NCBI GenBank assembly: GCA_002712765.1
Contig: PAUP01000038.1
Location: 1 to 51,304, forward strand
Reading direction: 5' to 3'
Length of the DNA stretch: 51,304 nt
Source: Cytophagaceae bacterium
GTDB lineage: Bacteria; Bacteroidota; Bacteroidia; Flavobacteriales; Flavobacteriaceae
Of this stretch, positions 1-8,500 are shown piece after piece. The notes beneath the pieces are model-generated. The model saw nothing but the letters and a program-made list of their open reading frames with translations. It made no database searches and had not been told where the DNA came from. The position numbers were made by a program, and so were the translations under genes. Position 1 is the first letter of the stretch. Each line of letters starts with the position of its first letter.

Positions 1-78
1 TAGTTTTCAACAAAAATGCCCCTTTTTCGATAATTGCATGCTATTTTAACAAAATAGATACGAATACGACGGCTATAC

Positions 79-636
79 TTAGATAGCTTGTAGTTTTCTT
101 TTGGCTAGTAAGCGCCAATGACCTATCCCTATTAGGGTCCCTACCAAAGCGCCCACCAGTATATCACCAGGATAATGCACTCCAACATAAATACGGCTAA
201 GAACAAACAAGAATGGCCAGATATAAAGTACATAAACCCATGTAAAACGATGTCGTAAGGCCAGTACAACAAAGGTCGTTACCGCAAAAGAAACTGCGGC
301 ATGACCTGAAAAAAAACTAAAATCAAAAGGAGATTGCAATACCCTAATCATCTCTGCCATATCACCGGCGTTATTGGGGCGTAACCGGCCTACCGAGTTC
401 TTTACTCCTTCGGTAATACCAAGGCTTACAAAAACAGTCACAATGGTCAAAAATATACCGAGCAAGGCCCTTCTGCGCGAGTAAGCCAAGAAAAATAGCA
501 CAAACATGAATACATAAAAGGGTATCCAATGTTCAATTTGAGTTACGAAAATCCAAAATGCATCCCAACGTTCTATTCCGAGATTATTGAGAAAGATAAA
601 TAACTCACGATCCCACTGTTCGAGTTGTTGCCACAT
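79..636 (-). CDS. PAP2-family membrane phosphatase
   Basis: A 185-residue membrane protein with the three phosphatase signatures of the PAP2/lipid phosphate phosphatase family: K79 with RLRP (84-87), FSGH (109-112) with the catalytic His, and SR (147-148) followed by H154 and D158. About five hydrophobic segments place the active site at the outer face of the inner membrane. Family members remove phosphate from undecaprenyl pyrophosphate, phosphatidylglycerol phosphate or related lipids; the substrate here cannot be told. The start codon overlaps the tatA stop by one base (TAATG), so the two are probably translated together. Confidence 0.9.
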   Translation of the reverse strand: MWQQLEQWDRELFIFLNNLGIERWDAFWIFVTQIEHWIPFYVFMFVLFFLAYSRRRALLGIFLTIVTVFVSLGITEGVKNSVGRLRPNNAGDMAEMIRVLQSPFDFSFFSGHAAVSFAVTTFVVLALRHRFTWVYVLYIWPFLFVLSRIYVGVHYPGDILVGALVGTLIGIGHWRLLAKRKLQAI

Positions 637-917
637 TAAAAGTTTCGTTTGATCGGCCCAGTGACATCATTAATGTCTTCTTTGGCCTTATCAATTTCTT
701 TTTTTATGTCTTTGGTAATATCGACATCAATGCCGTGATCTTCGGCACTTTTGGTGATTTCAGATTTGATATCATTGGTAGCATCCTTAAGCTGACGCAT
801 TCCTTTACCAAGACCACGTGCAATTTCGGGTACCTTATCTGCACCAAAAACCATAATCACTATGAATATGATAAAAGCGATCTCTACGCCACTAATAAAG
901 AGAAATGGAACTATCAT
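636..917 (-). CDS. tatA: Sec-independent translocase subunit TatA/TatE
   Basis: A 93-residue protein with one N-terminal transmembrane helix (about residues 8-24), the conserved FG hinge at 24-25, an amphipathic helix (KVPEIARGLGKG) and a charged C-terminal tail. This is the standard TatA architecture. It forms the pore that passes folded twin-arginine substrates across the inner membrane with TatC, which is not in this window. It is followed directly by the PAP2 gene with a one-base stop/start overlap. Length is normal for a flavobacterial TatA. Confidence 0.93.
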   Translation of the reverse strand: MIVPFLFISGVEIAFIIFIVIMVFGADKVPEIARGLGKGMRQLKDATNDIKSEITKSAEDHGIDVDITKDIKKEIDKAKEDINDVTGPIKRNF

Positions 918-1061
918 AGCGCAAAGATAAGCATTGCCCTATACAATCGCCATAGATACAAATGCATAAATTTTTGATTTTGGCACACCTACACCCAATA
1001 TTGAGATACAAAAAAACGGAATGATAAGAACACCATTCCGTTTGTACATTTTGCGCTATTT

Positions 1062-1075
1062 GCTTTCGCGAAAGC
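1062..1075. repeat. Iterated palindrome GCTTTCGCGAAAGC, copy 1 (intergenic)
   Basis: Perfect 14-bp palindrome between the M1 peptidase stop and tatA. One of ten exact copies in the window (see also 9981, 11325, 14402, 18624, 21150, 34897, 40989, 42305, 49032). No poly-T tract follows, so it is not a simple terminator. Confidence 0.9.
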
Positions 1076-1129
1076 ATGACCTAAAAGGATTCAAGACCAA
1101 AGCGAGCACATAGCGATTAAGTCTATGAC

Positions 1130-3430
1130 TTATTCCTTGATTTTCTCTTTGAACTTATCAAATTCTCCAAGCTTTTTAGGTTTTGGCCAGCTGTTGTTAT
1201 CGGTATCAATATCTGCTGTTTCCAAATCAGGATCTACCGTAATCTTTACAATCTCCTTATCTGAAGCCAAGGCTTTACTTACCTGAGAATCATTCTTACG
1301 CCAGATTTGTGCAGGATAGGTCACCTTTTCCTTCGTACCATCGGCATATTCATATTCGACAATAATAGGCATCGGGATACCTCCTGGCTTTTCAAAAACA
1401 ATTTGATACAAGTGTTTTGGCGCTTCCATATTGGCACGCTCTTCTGGAGTAAAGTTATCCATCATATACTCCTTTAATGTAGGCGCATTTTCTAGCATAG
1501 ACTTCCCTTTCATGGCAGGGTCAAACTCTTCGCTATCTTCGTCTACTACATATACAGCATCTATAGTACTTGGATCTGTAATACCATAACGAGCCAATAA
1601 CTCTTTACCTTCTTTGGTAGCTTTGTCTGTAACATAGTATGATTTTACCTCTTTCACTCCGATATCAACATACTCTGTACTGTAAAACCATCCTCTCCAG
1701 TACCAATCCAAATCTACAGCCGATGCATCCTCCATGGTGCGGAAGAAATCATCTGGGGTTGGGTGTTTAAACATCCAGCGCTGTGCATAGGTTTTAAAAG
1801 CATGATCAAATAATTCTGGTCCCATTACCGTCTCTCTTAAAATGTTAAGCGCTGTAGCGGGCTTACCATAAGCGTTTGCCCCTAGGCTAAACGCATTTTC
1901 AGGATTGGACATTATAGGCGCGATACGCTCTTGATTACCTTTCATATAAGGAACAATCTTAGATGGCGCTCCTCTTCGTGAAGGGTATTTTTCATTGGGC
2001 GCTATGGCCGAAGGATATTTCTCTCCAAACTCCTGCTCGGTGAGGTATTGCATAAAGGTATCTAATCCTTCATCCATCCAGCCCCACTGACGCTCGTCAC
2101 TATTTACAATCATTGGGAAATAGTTGTGTCCTACCTCGTGAATTATCACAGAGATCATCCCGTATTTTACACGATCACTATAGGTGCCGTCTTCATTAGG
2201 ACGCCCGTAGTTCCAACAAATCATTGGATACTCCATCCCTTGTCCTTTGGCGTGTACAGAAATAGCCTTAGGATAAGGATAGTTAAAGGTAAACTTTGAA
2301 TAGGTATCAAGCGTTTGAACAACGGCTTTAGTCGAATACTCTTCCCATAATGGATTTCCTTCTGGTGGATAAATCGAAATCGCCATCACATTGCGCTCCG
2401 GAAAACGAACAGCCTGAGCATCCATAATATAACGTCTAGAAGAAGTAAAGGCAAAATCACGTACATTCTCGGCGCGTAGCTTCCACGTTTTAGAACTTCT
2501 TGACTTTCCTGCCGCTATTTGCTCGGCTTCTGCTTGTGTTCTAATGATAACAGGCTTGTCAAAAGACTTTTGAGCTTGCTCCCAGCGTTTGTACTCTTCT
2601 TTGCTGTAAACGTCTTTTAGGTTAACGATCTCTCCAGTTCCGTCGAGAAGATGGTCTGCAGGAACAGTGATGTCTACCTCATAATCTCCAAAGGGTAACG
2701 CAAATTCTCCATTACCCCAAAACTGATAGTTTTGCCAGCCTTCCACATCGTTGTATACCGCCATTCTCGGGAAAAATTGAGCAATGATATATCCTCTGTT
2801 TCCATCGGCATAAGTTTCATACCCAGAACGCGCGCGGTTTACCGTGTGATCTGGTATGTTGTAATTCCAACGAATAGTAAATGCATAGGTATCGCCTGCT
2901 TTTAAAGGCTCGGCCATATCGATGCGCATCATAGTCCAGTTAATCGTGTACTTAAGTGGCTTCCCATCTTTAGACACCTCGGTAATTTTGAATCCACCTT
3001 CAAAAGGAGCCCCCATATATTGACCAACAAAACCACCGGTTTGAGCTACAGGCGAAATCCCACTGCCATTTTTGTCTTTGGCTGGAGAATCTGGTGCTCT
3101 TACATTTTGATCTAATTGTACCCATAGGTATTCTAGATCATCTGGTGAATTATTGGTATAGGTAATTTTTTCGACGCCTGTAATGGTTTGAAGATCATCG
3201 TTGAGATCGATTTTCATTTCATAATCGGCGGTGTTTTGGTAATACGCATGACCAGGGGCGCCCGAAGCCGTACGGTATTGGTTTGGCGTAGACATATCGG
3301 TATAAAGCTGACGAAATTTATTGACATTTTCATGTCCTCCTGGACGCTCTTCGGTGTCAGTCTCCTGCGCAAAGGCTGTCATACCAAAGAAAGTAAGCAC
3401 AGCAAAGCAGGCAATTTTAATAGGATTCAT
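1130..3430 (-). CDS. Secreted M1-family zinc metallopeptidase
   Basis: A 766-residue gluzincin. A signal peptide ends near residue 21 (TAFAQ). The catalytic HEVGHN begins at H431, with zinc ligands H431 and H435 and the third ligand E454, which is the exact HExxH-18-E spacing of M1 aminopeptidases. The N-terminal half is the beta-rich domain typical of the family. It probably acts as a periplasmic or surface aminopeptidase feeding on peptides. The DUF6702 gene lies 61 bp upstream, and four carboxypeptidase-regulatory-like paralogues precede that, all on the same strand. Confidence 0.9.
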   Translation of the reverse strand: MNPIKIACFAVLTFFGMTAFAQETDTEERPGGHENVNKFRQLYTDMSTPNQYRTASGAPGHAYYQNTADYEMKIDLNDDLQTITGVEKITYTNNSPDDLEYLWVQLDQNVRAPDSPAKDKNGSGISPVAQTGGFVGQYMGAPFEGGFKITEVSKDGKPLKYTINWTMMRIDMAEPLKAGDTYAFTIRWNYNIPDHTVNRARSGYETYADGNRGYIIAQFFPRMAVYNDVEGWQNYQFWGNGEFALPFGDYEVDITVPADHLLDGTGEIVNLKDVYSKEEYKRWEQAQKSFDKPVIIRTQAEAEQIAAGKSRSSKTWKLRAENVRDFAFTSSRRYIMDAQAVRFPERNVMAISIYPPEGNPLWEEYSTKAVVQTLDTYSKFTFNYPYPKAISVHAKGQGMEYPMICWNYGRPNEDGTYSDRVKYGMISVIIHEVGHNYFPMIVNSDERQWGWMDEGLDTFMQYLTEQEFGEKYPSAIAPNEKYPSRRGAPSKIVPYMKGNQERIAPIMSNPENAFSLGANAYGKPATALNILRETVMGPELFDHAFKTYAQRWMFKHPTPDDFFRTMEDASAVDLDWYWRGWFYSTEYVDIGVKEVKSYYVTDKATKEGKELLARYGITDPSTIDAVYVVDEDSEEFDPAMKGKSMLENAPTLKEYMMDNFTPEERANMEAPKHLYQIVFEKPGGIPMPIIVEYEYADGTKEKVTYPAQIWRKNDSQVSKALASDKEIVKITVDPDLETADIDTDNNSWPKPKKLGEFDKFKEKIKE

Positions 3431-3491
3431 AAGTTGTTTTTGAATTTAATTTAAAGGCTAAAAATAGGTATTCAGATCGGCTTTTGTGAAA

Positions 3492-3992
3492 TTATTCTGA
3501 AAAGTTTAACACGGCTTTGGCATTTCCATTTTCGAGTAATAAACTCTTCTTTTTTCCATAAATTTCGGTGTGCATCATGTTTTTTTGCTCAGGAAAAAGA
3601 TCCATAAGCAAGGTGTTCTCTATGATCAAATTTTCGACCTTTGCTATCCCTTCGATTTCTGAGTACACCACCACATAATCATCTTCATATTCCTTTCCCA
3701 AGACAGTTAGCCTTTGTTTCTGGCCATTCAAAGTAATTTCCAATTTGGCCTGCATGTATTTTTCGAGATAACGATCTAGTAAGGCTTGATCTGCTGTAGC
3801 ATCAACGATGATAGCGCTGTCATATCGCTCTTGAAGTACATCTTCCAAATCATCGTAAAACAATCGGGTAATCATTTGAAGCGAAGCCGCCTTTTCATTG
3901 TAGGCCAAGTCGGTGACACTGAGATAGTATTTATGTGCTGTTGCAGCGAGTAGTAGTGGAGCAAACAGACACAAGAGCATTACTTTTTTCAT
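3492..3992 (-). CDS. DUF6702 family secreted protein
   Basis: A 166-residue protein with a signal peptide (residues 1 to about 18) and an early HKYYLSVTDL segment followed by an acidic FYDDLEDVL stretch, as I recall for DUF6702. Members sit next to M1 peptidases in many flavobacteria, as here. No catalytic motif is visible. It is probably periplasmic; whether it is a chaperone or partner of the peptidase is only inferred from linkage. The short leader to the next gene upstream carries a spaced palindrome at 4004-4020. Confidence 0.75.
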   Translation of the reverse strand: MKKVMLLCLFAPLLLAATAHKYYLSVTDLAYNEKAASLQMITRLFYDDLEDVLQERYDSAIIVDATADQALLDRYLEKYMQAKLEITLNGQKQRLTVLGKEYEDDYVVVYSEIEGIAKVENLIIENTLLMDLFPEQKNMMHTEIYGKKKSLLLENGNAKAVLNFSE

Positions 3993-4003
3993 AGGGTATA
4001 GAT

Positions 4004-4020
4004 TTTCGCTTAAAGCGAAA
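4004..4020. repeat. Spaced palindrome TTTCGCTT-A-AAGCGAAA
   Basis: Two 8-bp arms around one central base, in the 72-bp gap between the DUF6702 gene and the first paralogue. The same arms recur at 33094-33110, and a longer-spaced relative at 38791-38811. The half-site TTTCGC is shared with the 14-bp iterated palindrome. Confidence 0.8.
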
Positions 4021-4064
4021 TAATAATTTTGATTTACATCGTTCTTATTTCAAAAAATGTGCCG

Positions 4065-4844
4065 CTAATCTTCTTCCCTTAGGCTATTGTATTGTTTTGA
4101 CTTTTGCATCATAAAATCAAGCAAACCTAAAGCATCACCTTGATCGACATAATTTTTGGCAGTTTCATCCTCGAAGACATAGTATACAAAATCTTCGATG
4201 CGTTCTTTGTCGATATTGAGCTCTTTCATATACAAGGTATCCGAAAATTGATATCGGGTGCGTTGGACCTTTTGTTCAAACCTACTTACAGCAATGTGTT
4301 TTTTGAGCATCTTAAGTCGTCCTGTAATCGCGTTGATTAAACCGTCTAGTGGTATGCCTGACCCACTGGTGACAGCCGTGTAATAGCGACGTTCTTCGAC
4401 GGTGCGTTTTGGAGCAGTATTGCGCGGCAGCCCTAAGTCTTCGGGATATAACTGAGGCTGGCCCTTGGTAAGGGTAGCATCTTTAGATAAGTTTCCAGAA
4501 AGATCGATATTACTTATTTCGACCTCTTGTAGCTGATTGATTTTAGGGATGAGATAAAGCGAAATTCGCTTGCGGTTAAACATGGTCTGATTGACCACAA
4601 ATTGCCGAGACTCATATTGAATAGCACTGATATTCACAGTGTCATTTACACTTACCTCCAGCTCAAAGGTACCGTCTGTTCTTGTAGTAGTACCTTTTCG
4701 TTTGCTCAAATTTACCACATTGAGCGACGATTTATCAATAGTGTCATTGAGCACCTTACCCGCTAACAGGACGGTATCCTGAGCCAGTAGAGCTGTACCC
4801 GTCAAAAGAAACACACTACATATCAATACTATTTTTAGCTTCAT
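4065..4844 (-). CDS. Carboxypeptidase-regulatory-like domain protein, paralogue 1
   Basis: A 259-residue secreted protein with a signal peptide ending near residue 21 (LLAQ). Residues about 25-110 form a beta-sandwich of the CarboxypepD_reg type, with the family string NVVNLSKRKGTTTRTDGTF. A linker (LSGNLSKDA) and a helical C-terminal part with a conserved RTRYQFSD motif follow. It is the last of four tandem paralogues. No enzyme residues are evident. The related TonB-plug-adjacent domains suggest a role at the outer membrane, but the function is unknown. Four bases separate it from paralogue 2. Confidence 0.8.
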   Translation of the reverse strand: MKLKIVLICSVFLLTGTALLAQDTVLLAGKVLNDTIDKSSLNVVNLSKRKGTTTRTDGTFELEVSVNDTVNISAIQYESRQFVVNQTMFNRKRISLYLIPKINQLQEVEISNIDLSGNLSKDATLTKGQPQLYPEDLGLPRNTAPKRTVEERRYYTAVTSGSGIPLDGLINAITGRLKMLKKHIAVSRFEQKVQRTRYQFSDTLYMKELNIDKERIEDFVYYVFEDETAKNYVDQGDALGLLDFMMQKSKQYNSLREED

Positions 4845-4848
4845 ACCA

Positions 4849-5688
4849 TCATTTTTTAGGGGTGTGTTTTGACAACTCTTTTTGCTTCAAAGTTATAAAG
4901 GATTTTGATTGATGTTGAAAATACATAAACAAATCTAGCAAGGTGCCTTTTTTAACGTTTTCTCTAGCCTTGTCGTCGCTCCAGGCATAGAAGACAAAAT
5001 CATCAATCCATTCTGGGCGTAGTTGCCATTGCTGTATATAGATGGAGTCAGAAAATAGCGTTCGTATCTTGTCTACCTCGGTCTGAAAATTGGAAACAGC
5101 TATGTGTTTTTTTAATCGATTGGTCTTGCCCGTAATCCCATTTATTACGGCAAGCAGCGGGATATCTAGCCGCATATTGTACCTACCTACCATATCTGGA
5201 CCTCTGGTAGTCGCTGTATAGAGTCGTCGCTCTTCTTTAGTTCTCTTTGAGGCAGTATTGGCAGGTAGATTGGCTCGCTTTGCATCATATACTTTTTTTG
5301 AATCAAATCCTGCCCCATCTCGTAGTAAGCTACCACTTAAAGACAAATCATATATAACAACTTCTTCTAAAGCTGTTACTTTAGGGAGGAGATATAGTGC
5401 TAACTGCGCCCTTTGGAATATGGTATTGGTGATCTTAAACTGTTTGGATTCATACTGTACAGCATTAATCAGAAGTGTATCTCCTTTACTTACATCTATT
5501 TCGAATGCACCAGTGCTAGTGGTGATCACTCCCATTTCTTTATTGAGATTGACAATAGTAATATCAGAAGTACCTAGTGAATCGTTCAGAATTTGACCTT
5601 GTAATACGACCACGGCTCGATCTTGTGCGTTTATGGCTTGCGCACCGCACAAAATAATACCAAACAAAAAACACAAACACCTCATCAA
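4849..5688 (-). CDS. Carboxypeptidase-regulatory-like domain protein, paralogue 2
   Basis: A 279-residue secreted protein with a signal peptide ending near residue 21 (INAQ). It shares the paralogue architecture: a beta-sandwich with GQILNDSLGTSDITIVNL, an LYLLPKVTALEEV segment, LSGSLLRD, a KRTKEERRLYTA linker and a helical tail. It is the longest of the four, with an extra segment around the RYNMRLDIPL stretch and a lysine-rich C-terminus. The start may be either of two adjacent ATGs. One base separates it from paralogue 3, so the genes are certainly co-transcribed. Confidence 0.8.
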   Translation of the reverse strand: MMRCLCFLFGIILCGAQAINAQDRAVVVLQGQILNDSLGTSDITIVNLNKEMGVITTSTGAFEIDVSKGDTLLINAVQYESKQFKITNTIFQRAQLALYLLPKVTALEEVVIYDLSLSGSLLRDGAGFDSKKVYDAKRANLPANTASKRTKEERRLYTATTRGPDMVGRYNMRLDIPLLAVINGITGKTNRLKKHIAVSNFQTEVDKIRTLFSDSIYIQQWQLRPEWIDDFVFYAWSDDKARENVKKGTLLDLFMYFQHQSKSFITLKQKELSKHTPKK

Positions 5689-5689
5689 A

Positions 5690-6487
5690 TTACTGTTTTG
5701 TTTTTTGAAGGGATTGATCTTTCTGCTCTCGGGCTTTTAACCTGAGGTAGATAGGTGCTTTTTCTATAAAAAATTGGAGTAGCGCTATTTTATCATTCGT
5801 ATTAACAGCGTTTTCCCTTAACTCATCTTCAAAACAAAAAAAGACAAAATCGTCTATAAGTGCTTCGGGTATGTGCAAGGTCTCAATGTAGATACTGTCA
5901 TTAAATTTTGCACGATTACGATCTACCTTGGCCTGAAATTGAGCCACTTCAAGATGTTTTTTAAAGCGTTTATAATCCCCATTTAAAAGACTGATCAAGC
6001 TGCCTAAAGCACCTGCGCCACCAGTAACCCCATAAAAGCGCCGCTCTTCTGCAGATCTATAGGGAGCGGTCTTCCCTGGGATACCAAAATCGCTGGCGAG
6101 GTATTGTTTTTGAAGCTCCGTGGTTTTTACATCCTGTTTTAAATTCCCCGAAAGGGAAATGGAAGATAATCGCACCTCATCTAAGGCAGTAATCTTAGGA
6201 ATCATATATAATTGCAGTCGTGCTCTACCAAGGATTGACTCACTAATCACTAAACGTCTTGGCTCGTATTGTACGGCGGTCAAATGCAGTGTATCTCCAA
6301 GACGTACTTCAATTTCAAAGCGTCCTTCTGGTGTGGTAATGGTTCCTTTTTCACGGCTTAGATTAACAATGGTTATACCGCTATTATCTAGCGTGTCATT
6401 GAGAATTTGACCTTTCAAAATAGCCAATTCTTGCCCTTGGGCACTTATAAAAAGTCCCATCAATATGTAACACAGTAAGCGTTTCAA
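5690..6487 (-). CDS. Carboxypeptidase-regulatory-like domain protein, paralogue 3
   Basis: A 265-residue secreted protein with a signal peptide ending near residue 18 (SAQG). It has the same layout as its neighbours: KGQILNDTLDNSGITIVNL early, LYMIPKITALDEV, LSGNLKQD, a YRSAEERRFYG linker and a RAKFNDSIY tail motif. It is closest by eye to paralogues 1 and 2. The glycine-rich linker after the conserved YRSAEERR is shorter than in paralogue 2. No known active site is present. Confidence 0.8.
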   Translation of the reverse strand: MKRLLCYILMGLFISAQGQELAILKGQILNDTLDNSGITIVNLSREKGTITTPEGRFEIEVRLGDTLHLTAVQYEPRRLVISESILGRARLQLYMIPKITALDEVRLSSISLSGNLKQDVKTTELQKQYLASDFGIPGKTAPYRSAEERRFYGVTGGAGALGSLISLLNGDYKRFKKHLEVAQFQAKVDRNRAKFNDSIYIETLHIPEALIDDFVFFCFEDELRENAVNTNDKIALLQFFIEKAPIYLRLKAREQKDQSLQKTKQ

Positions 6488-6490
6488 GAA

Positions 6491-7273
6491 TTACTCTTTG
6501 GAAGCTTTGTAAGATTTTCGTTGCACTAGTAAAAACTCAATCAAGTCGAGCTCTCTACCCTTTTTTAGAAGTTCGGCATCCAAGCCTTGTGCTTCGGCGT
6601 AAAAAATAAAAGGTCCTATTTCTTCGATATCGAGTTTAAAGTTCTTTTTAAAAAAAGTATCATCATACATGGTACGCAATTCACTATCGACATTAACAGC
6701 TATAGCATTTTTGTCAATGACATATCGATCTCGTTTTTGAAAAATCGCTTTAAAGATATTGACAAAATTTAGTCCATTTTGAAAATTAAATCCCTCCATA
6801 GCTTCGTTTTCGACACTAGTCTGGGCATCGGCGACAATCTCGTATTTATTTTCAATCTCGTAAAGCGACACTTCTGGGAAAGGATTGATACGCGTGGTTT
6901 TCACTTTACCTATATCTACGGTGATATTTCCAGACAAATCATAGGGTGTTACAATAACATCATCGAGCACGGTAAGATTTTCTATTAATTCTAAGCGCAT
7001 TTTTTGCTTGGCAATTATCCCTTCGTCTATAACCACGATGACATCATTGTACTGCAAGGCGCTAAAAATAACACGATCATTCTCACCCATTTTTAAGGTA
7101 AAATACCCCTCCTCGTCTGTAATGGTACCTTGATTTGAAGAGGTATTATAAACTGTTATGCCTTCATTATCGTCGCCATCTGGAACGAGAATTTGACCTT
7201 TAACCGCAATTCTAAAATCTTGCGCGCTCAGACCTAAGGTCAAAAAAAGAAATAGGAAGTAGAGTTTTCTCAT
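6491..7273 (-). CDS. Carboxypeptidase-regulatory-like domain protein, paralogue 4 (divergent)
   Basis: A 260-residue secreted protein with a signal peptide ending near residue 17 (LSAQ). It is the first gene of the run and the most diverged: the beta-sandwich (VKGQILVPDGDDNEGITVYN, then TITDEEGYF) and LSGNITVD are kept, but the EERR linker is replaced by a ASVENEAMEGF-like region. The helical tail (ELRTMYDDTFF) still aligns with the RxxFxD motif of the others. It lies divergent to pepE, with a long inverted repeat in the shared upstream region. Confidence 0.75.
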   Translation of the reverse strand: MRKLYFLFLFLTLGLSAQDFRIAVKGQILVPDGDDNEGITVYNTSSNQGTITDEEGYFTLKMGENDRVIFSALQYNDVIVVIDEGIIAKQKMRLELIENLTVLDDVIVTPYDLSGNITVDIGKVKTTRINPFPEVSLYEIENKYEIVADAQTSVENEAMEGFNFQNGLNFVNIFKAIFQKRDRYVIDKNAIAVNVDSELRTMYDDTFFKKNFKLDIEEIGPFIFYAEAQGLDAELLKKGRELDLIEFLLVQRKSYKASKE

Positions 7274-7366
7274 ATTGTAGTTTTATTTCAGGTTAAAGAA
7301 ACGACAGGAAGTCCTAGCAAAAACTTAATTGATGCCTAAACTTTTGTTAAGAGGCTCTTTCCTTAA

Positions 7367-7403
7367 ATTTACAACAAACTATCGAGATTGTTTGTTGTAA
7401 ATT
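7367..7403. promoter_or_regulatory. Long inverted repeat between divergent genes
   Basis: Arms of about 13-14 bp, AATTTACAACAAAC and GTTTGTTGTAAATT, flank a spacer of roughly 9 bp. The right arm ends about 8 bases before the pepE ATG at 7412, so the repeat lies in the probable pepE leader or promoter and upstream of the four-paralogue run. It could be an operator or a 5' hairpin. It has no U-tract, so it is not a terminator. Confidence 0.6.
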
Positions 7404-7411
7404 CTAAATCT

Positions 7412-8119
7412 ATGTCCAAAAATTTATTAATCGCGAGTACCTCTACTGTCTTTGGAAGTGGGTTTCTTGAGTACTTACTACCTCAATTAAAAAAACACTT
7501 TGAGGGCTGCAAGACTTTGTTGTTTATTCCATATGCCCGTCCTGGAGGAATAAGCCATGATGCCTATACCAACAAGGTAGGTACTGTTTTTAATGCCTTA
7601 AACATTAATGTAAGAGGCATACATACGTATTCAAATCCCGTCCAAGCGGTCGCAGAGGCAGACGCTATATTTACAGGAGGTGGTAATACTTTTGTACTTG
7701 TTAATACCTTGTATCAATTAGAATTAATGCGCCCACTTAGAGATGTCTTGCTAAGCGGCACTCCTTATCTTGGCACTAGTGCCGGTAGCAACATCTGTGG
7801 TTTGACCATACACACCACAAATGATATGCCTATCATATATCCGCCCTCGTTCAAAACCTTAGGCGTTTTACCATTTAATATAAATCCTCACTATTTAGAT
7901 CCTAAAGAAAATGACACACATATGGGAGAGACTAGAGAAACACGCATCAAGGAGTTTCACGCATTTAACAATGTGCCTGTTGTGGGTTTGCGGGAAGGAA
8001 GCTGGCTAGAAGTTACCGATAACACTATACGATTAAAGGGGAAGCATACAGCGCGAGTATTTGAAAAAGACCTCTTGCCCTATGAAGTGCAGTCTAACAC
8101 CCTACTTGACCTACAATAA
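7412..8119 (+). CDS. pepE: Dipeptidase E (peptidase S51)
   Basis: 235 residues from the ATG at 7412; the in-frame TTG at 7388 lies in the right arm of an inverted repeat and is a less likely start. The nucleophile elbow GTSAGS gives Ser123, with D138 and H160 matching in spacing the Ser-Asp-His triad of Salmonella PepE (120/135/157). It cleaves Asp-X dipeptides in the cytoplasm, and no signal peptide is present. It is monocistronic, followed by a hairpin terminator. Confidence 0.92.
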   Translation: MSKNLLIASTSTVFGSGFLEYLLPQLKKHFEGCKTLLFIPYARPGGISHDAYTNKVGTVFNALNINVRGIHTYSNPVQAVAEADAIFTGGGNTFVLVNTLYQLELMRPLRDVLLSGTPYLGTSAGSNICGLTIHTTNDMPIIYPPSFKTLGVLPFNINPHYLDPKENDTHMGETRETRIKEFHAFNNVPVVGLREGSWLEVTDNTIRLKGKHTARVFEKDLLPYEVQSNTLLDLQ

Positions 8120-8149
8120 AAAAAGGCCTTGTTTACACAAGACCTTTTT
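8120..8149 (+). terminator. Intrinsic terminator after pepE, probably bidirectional
   Basis: Hairpin AAAAAGG-C-CTTGT / ACAAG-A-CCTTTTT with a 4-base loop and one mismatch, starting at the pepE stop and ending in T5. The A-tract on the other side could stop transcripts coming from the tRNA on the minus strand. Confidence 0.8.
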
Positions 8150-8150
8150 G

Positions 8151-8223
8151 AGCGGGAGACCGGGTTCGAACCGGCGACATTCAGCTTGGAAGGCTGACGC
8201 TCTACCAGCTGAGCTACTCCCGC
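8151..8223 (-). tRNA. tRNA-Gly (anticodon UCC)
   Basis: A 73-nt cloverleaf on the minus strand. The acceptor stem GCGGGAG pairs with CTCCCGC; the D arm contains AGCTCAG and GGTAGAGC; the anticodon stem TCAGC/GCTGA holds the loop CTTCCAA with anticodon TCC; the T arm has GGTTCGAACC. The discriminator base is U, usual for bacterial tRNA-Gly. CCA is not encoded. Confidence 0.97.
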
Positions 8224-8267
8224 TGATAGACAGCACAAAAATAGCTTTTTTTTCAAAATAGAAAAGC

Positions 8268-8402
8268 CTATCTCCTAAATTTTGACATGAATTTGAGCTG
8301 TGATTTGTGCCCTTCAAACCAAGTACAAATCTTACTAAACCCCACATTATCTTTAACTTGCTCGGGGTCAATCCTTTTGTGCTTCTTGAGATACGCATTC
8401 AA
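8268..8402 (-). CDS. Possible 44-residue basic protein or gene relic beside the tRNA
   Basis: An open frame from a TTG at 8402 to a TAG at 8268-8270, preceded in frame by a stop just upstream. The peptide (starting NAYLKKHKRIDPEQVKDN, later ICTWFEGHKS, ending KFRR) has protein-like composition with Lys/Arg-rich ends. There is no ATG, so it is either a small gene with a TTG start or the 3' end of a decayed gene. I do not recognise the family. It is upstream of the tRNA on the same strand. Confidence 0.3.
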   Translation of the reverse strand: MNAYLKKHKRIDPEQVKDNVGFSKICTWFEGHKSQLKFMSKFRR

Positions 8403-8500
8403 GTACTACACCTTTTCTATGGCCTATGCTTTTAAATGAATAATTTTTGTAATAGAGCGCAACTATAGGCTTGGTTTTATTAATTTTAGCTAAAAAGCGA

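Noticed and set aside
4557-4571. AAGCGAA-A-TTCGCTT inverted half-sites in paralogue 1
   Set aside because: Half-sites point outward relative to the other palindromes and occur once; likely coding coincidence.
7388-7411. TTG-initiated extension of pepE
   Set aside because: It codes through the right arm of an inverted repeat and adds residues with no counterpart in PepE; the ATG at 7412 gives the usual N-terminus.
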